A stretch of DNA of 64,000 nt from NCBI GenBank assembly GCA_021770445.1, contig JAETQY010000007.1, forward strand, positions 1 to 64,000, read 5' to 3'. This document shows, piece by piece, positions 61,894 through 64,000 of the stretch. This DNA comes from Bacillota bacterium (lineage in GTDB: Bacteria > Bacillota > Clostridia > Oscillospirales > Oscillospiraceae). The position numbers and the translations under genes are program-made. Below the pieces are notes generated by a model. That model was not told where the DNA came from. It searched no databases and worked only from the letters and a program-made list of their open reading frames with translations. Each line of letters begins with the position of its first letter. Position 1 is the stretch's first letter.

Positions 61894-62538
61894 TCAGTTT
61901 TTGCTCGCCTGGGCGCCAGGGCGCAGATAGGGCACGTGGAGCAGCACTTTTCCGATCCCGGTGACCAGCACCAGGGCCACAATGGCCTCTAGCACGCTGG
62001 AGCCGGTGATGATACCCATAATCAGCCCGCCTACGGCGTCAACGGCCACGCCCATTTTCTCGGCGTACTCAGGCCGCAGCAGGAAATAGATGCTGCCCAT
62101 GACAAACACGGTGTTGGTCATGGAGCCGATGAAGCCTACCACGGGAAGGGCGATCAGGTCGTTGGCGTTGAGCTTTTTCAGTCCGATCCACAGCCACCCG
62201 GCCACGATACCGATCATCATGCGGCAGCCCACGGAAATCCAGACCGCCTTCAGGGCTCCGGGCAGGCTAACAGCCAAAAAGGGGGAGAAGGCGAAGGAGA
62301 GGACTTTGGGGGCAAAGGTGTTGCTGATCATGGAGCAGATGCCGAAGGTGGCACCCAGGATGCTCCCGGCCAGGGGGCCGAAGAGGATAGCGCCCAAGAT
62401 CACAGGAATGTGGGTCGTGGTGGCGTTGATGATGGGGGTAGGAATGAGGCCCAAAGGCGTGTTGGCCAACAGGACCACAATGGCGGCCATCATGGCCACC
62501 CCCACCAGCCAGCGGGTGTCGTGCTTGCGAGTATTCAT
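61894..62538 (-). CDS. panT: ECF transporter S component, probably for pantothenate
   Basis: This 214-residue membrane protein has six hydrophobic spans. The N-terminus (MNTRKHDTRWLVGVAMMAAIVVLLANTPLGLIP) and the block TTTHIPVILGAILFGPLAGSILGATFGICSM are characteristic of ECF S components. These need the shared EcfA/A'/T module encoded elsewhere. Substrate is inferred from the coaX gene directly downstream, in line with PanT families. AGGAGGTTGTAAAA precedes the ATG. The leader is about 170 bases with two perfect hairpins. Confidence 0.83.
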   Translation of the reverse strand: MNTRKHDTRWLVGVAMMAAIVVLLANTPLGLIPTPIINATTTHIPVILGAILFGPLAGSILGATFGICSMISNTFAPKVLSFAFSPFLAVSLPGALKAVWISVGCRMMIGIVAGWLWIGLKKLNANDLIALPVVGFIGSMTNTVFVMGSIYFLLRPEYAEKMGVAVDAVGGLIMGIITGSSVLEAIVALVLVTGIGKVLLHVPYLRPGAQASKN

Positions 62539-62600
62539 TTTTACAACCTCCTGCTGCCGCTCCGCCCTGTGGGGGCGCCCTAAAAACGGGGATCAGCTCT

Positions 62601-62629
62601 GTGTTTCCCCGCCGGAGGCGGGGAAACAC
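62601..62629. repeat. Perfect 13-bp-stem hairpin, copy B, in panT leader
   Basis: GTGTTTCCCCGCC and GGCGGGGAAACAC with a three-base loop, close in sequence to the hairpin at 54851-54881. It lies 60 bases before the panT ribosome site on the transcript. Confidence 0.8.
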
Positions 62630-62721
62630 GAAACTCCTTCCGCGTTTCGGGAACGCTCCGCCATCTGCGGATGCAGTGCAATATTTAAGAGGACGAGGAC
62701 GTGCCCCGTCCTCTCAGCCGC

Positions 62722-62750
62722 ATTATACAGGATAGCGGCCTGATATGCAA
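62722..62750 (-). promoter_or_regulatory. Promoter of panT-coaX operon
   Basis: Minus strand TTGCAT (62750-62745) and TATAAT (62727-62722), spacing 17. Confidence 0.85.
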
Positions 62751-62798
62751 GGGGAAAGTAAATAGAATGGACTTGTGCGAAAAATATAAAATTGGGAC

Positions 62799-62827
62799 TG
62801 GTCAAATGGAAATCTTTGTGCTATAAT
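62799..62827 (+). promoter_or_regulatory. Promoter of alanine:sodium symporter gene
   Basis: TGGTCA (62799-62804) and TATAAT (62822-62827), spacing 17. Confidence 0.8.
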
Positions 62828-62847
62828 GCGAATGAAGCCGTCTCAGG

Positions 62848-62897
62848 CACGTTTCATTTATGAAACGTGCGGGGGCGTTCCTGTGCGCCCCCGCAAT
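62848..62897 (+). promoter_or_regulatory. Two strong hairpins in symporter leader
   Basis: GCACGTTTCAT/ATGAAACGTGC is followed at once by GCGGGGGCG/CGCCCCCGC. The second is followed by AATGGTTTTC. They fill the leader between the promoter and the ribosome site and may be an attenuator. Confidence 0.55.
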
Positions 62898-62957
62898 GGT
62901 TTTCTATTTGCGGCGGTCCGCTGGCGGCGAATCTATGAGAAGAGAGAGGGAAAATCT

Positions 62958-64000
62958 ATGGAAGCATTTGGTAACCTGATTGGCACCATCAGCGGCTACA
63001 TGTACAGCTATATCCTGATCATCATGCTGCTGGGCGTCGGTCTCTACTTCACCTTCCGGGGCAAGCTGGTGCAGCTGCGGCTGCTGCCTGAGTCCATCCG
63101 GGTCGTGAGCGAGAAACCCAAGGACGGCAAGTCTGTGTCCGCCTTCCAGGCGCTGATGGTATCCACCGCCAGCCGCGTGGGTACCGGCAACATCGTGGGT
63201 GTGGCCAACGCCATCGCCATCGGCGGCTACGGCGCGGTGTTCTGGATGTGGATCATCGCCATCGTGGGCGGGGCCTCCGCCTTTGTGGAGAGCACCCTGG
63301 CCCAGATCTACAAGAAGAAGGACCCCGAGGGCGGCAGCTACGGCGGCCCGTCCTACTACATCGAGGCCGCCCTGCACAGCCGCGGCCTGGGCATCGTGTT
63401 CGCCATTGCCCTGATCGCCACCTACGCCGGCGGCTTCAACATGCTGGCCTCCTACAACCTGATCGACAGCCTGACCAGCTACAGCTTCTATGAAGCGGCC
63501 GGCAAGATCGGCAGCTTCAGCACTGTGGCCGTTGTGGGCGGCGCCATCCTGGCCATCCTGGTGGGCGTGTGCATCTTCGGCGGCGGCAAGCGCATCGTCA
63601 AGGTCACCGGCGTGATGGTCCCCGTCATGGGCGTCATCTACATCATCATGGCCCTGCTGGTGGTTATCCTGAACATCGGCCAGGTGCCCATGGTACTGGG
63701 CAAGATCTTCGCTGAGGCTTTCAACTTCAAGGCGATTTTCGGCGGCTTTGCCGGTTCCGCCCTGATGCAGGGCATCAAGCGCGGCCTGTACTCCAACGAG
63801 GCCGGCGTGGGCTCCGCCCCCAACGCCGCCGCCGCGGCCGATGTGTCCCACCCCGTGAAGCAGGGCCTGGTCCAGATGCTGTCCGTGTTCATCGACACCA
63901 TCCTCATCTGCACCGCCACCGCTCTCATGGCTCTGTGCACCGGTATCGTCCCCTCCGAGGCCCTGAAGGGCGCCCCCTTTGTCCAGGCCTCTCTGGCCAA
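62958..64000 (+). CDS. Alanine/glycine:sodium symporter (AGCS family), cut by window edge
   Basis: At least 347 residues are present from ATG 62958, with AGAGAGGG ahead. The frame is open to the window end. AGCS landmarks are FQALMVSTASRVGTGNIVGVA in the substrate and sodium site region, GAFVEST-type block as GGASAFVESTLAQIYKKKD, and the signature GGFAGSALMQGIKRGLYSNEAGVGSAPNAAAAAD. The usual length is 450-500 residues, so about a quarter lies outside. It imports alanine or glycine with sodium. Third codon positions are extremely GC-rich, suggesting high expression. Confidence 0.95.
   Translation, partial: MEAFGNLIGTISGYMYSYILIIMLLGVGLYFTFRGKLVQLRLLPESIRVVSEKPKDGKSVSAFQALMVSTASRVGTGNIVGVANAIAIGGYGAVFWMWIIAIVGGASAFVESTLAQIYKKKDPEGGSYGGPSYYIEAALHSRGLGIVFAIALIATYAGGFNMLASYNLIDSLTSYSFYEAAGKIGSFSTVAVVGGAILAILVGVCIFGGGKRIVKVTGVMVPVMGVIYIIMALLVVILNIGQVPMVLGKIFAEAFNFKAIFGGFAGSALMQGIKRGLYSNEAGVGSAPNAAAAADVSHPVKQGLVQMLSVFIDTILICTATALMALCTGIVPSEALKGAPFVQASLA

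Noticed and set aside
62660-62720. TPP riboswitch suggested by CTGAGAGG in the panT leader
   Set aside because: The GAACCTGAT and other conserved thi-box parts are absent.

Overview
The window looks like chromosomal DNA of a GC-rich, spore-forming, butyrate-producing clostridium of the Oscillospiraceae type (Flavonifractor, Lawsonibacter or Intestinimonas-like). Grounds: Gram-positive signals throughout (S-box and T-box leaders, strong AGGAGG ribosome binding sites, intrinsic terminators), CotF-like spore coat proteins, hbd, ptb and buk of the butyrate route, a PBP1A with a Pro/Asn-rich tail, and heavy G/C third-position use from about 13.5 kb onward. Species is inference.

Layout. 1-6.4 kb is a visibly less GC-rich island remnant: the start of a RepA_N-type replication initiator (cut by the window edge), a two-component system with two unknown membrane proteins, then a decaying antimicrobial-peptide-type ABC locus (histidine kinase stub, FMN-binding protein, permease with a large internal deletion, ATPase with an in-frame stop in its signature motif). 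6.5-13.3 kb, all on the minus strand, is a sugar-acid operon resembling garL-garR-garK: aldolases, tartronate semialdehyde reductase, GntR regulator, 2-hydroxyacid dehydrogenase and glycerate 2-kinase. Its promoter end is damaged: an Ldh2-type dehydrogenase start is joined directly to the tail of a TctA permease. A perfect 22-bp palindrome sits at the promoter.

13.5-31.4 kb is core genome: hbd, S-box riboswitch plus metK, a foldase, a probable 6S RNA, a DUF1292 protein, PBP1A, UPF0735/hom/lysC, five tRNA genes (Val, Asp, Phe, Gly, Cys), MFS, AraC and radical SAM genes, diaminopropionate ammonia-lyase with RidA, a HAD phosphatase and tRNA-Thr. 31.5-39.8 kb carries ptb-buk and the F-type ATP synthase operon (B-E-F-A-G-D-C). 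The ATP synthase is the most striking item: there is no atpH, and a delta-subunit C-terminal domain appears fused to the front of subunit alpha; subunit c also carries a signal peptide.

39.9-64 kb holds DUF2971, MATE, LysR and DAACS genes, a DUF4358/MBOAT/DHHW acyl-transfer operon, rpsB-tsf, coat proteins, nrdR, an MFS efflux gene behind a 12-codon leader peptide, a membrane-anchored HTH protein, an aldo/keto reductase, and a T-box operon ending in valS but starting with two small membrane proteins and a phosphodiesterase. Then come coaX with a probable pantothenate ECF S component, and the start of an alanine:sodium symporter cut by the right edge. No CRISPR array or intact prophage was seen.
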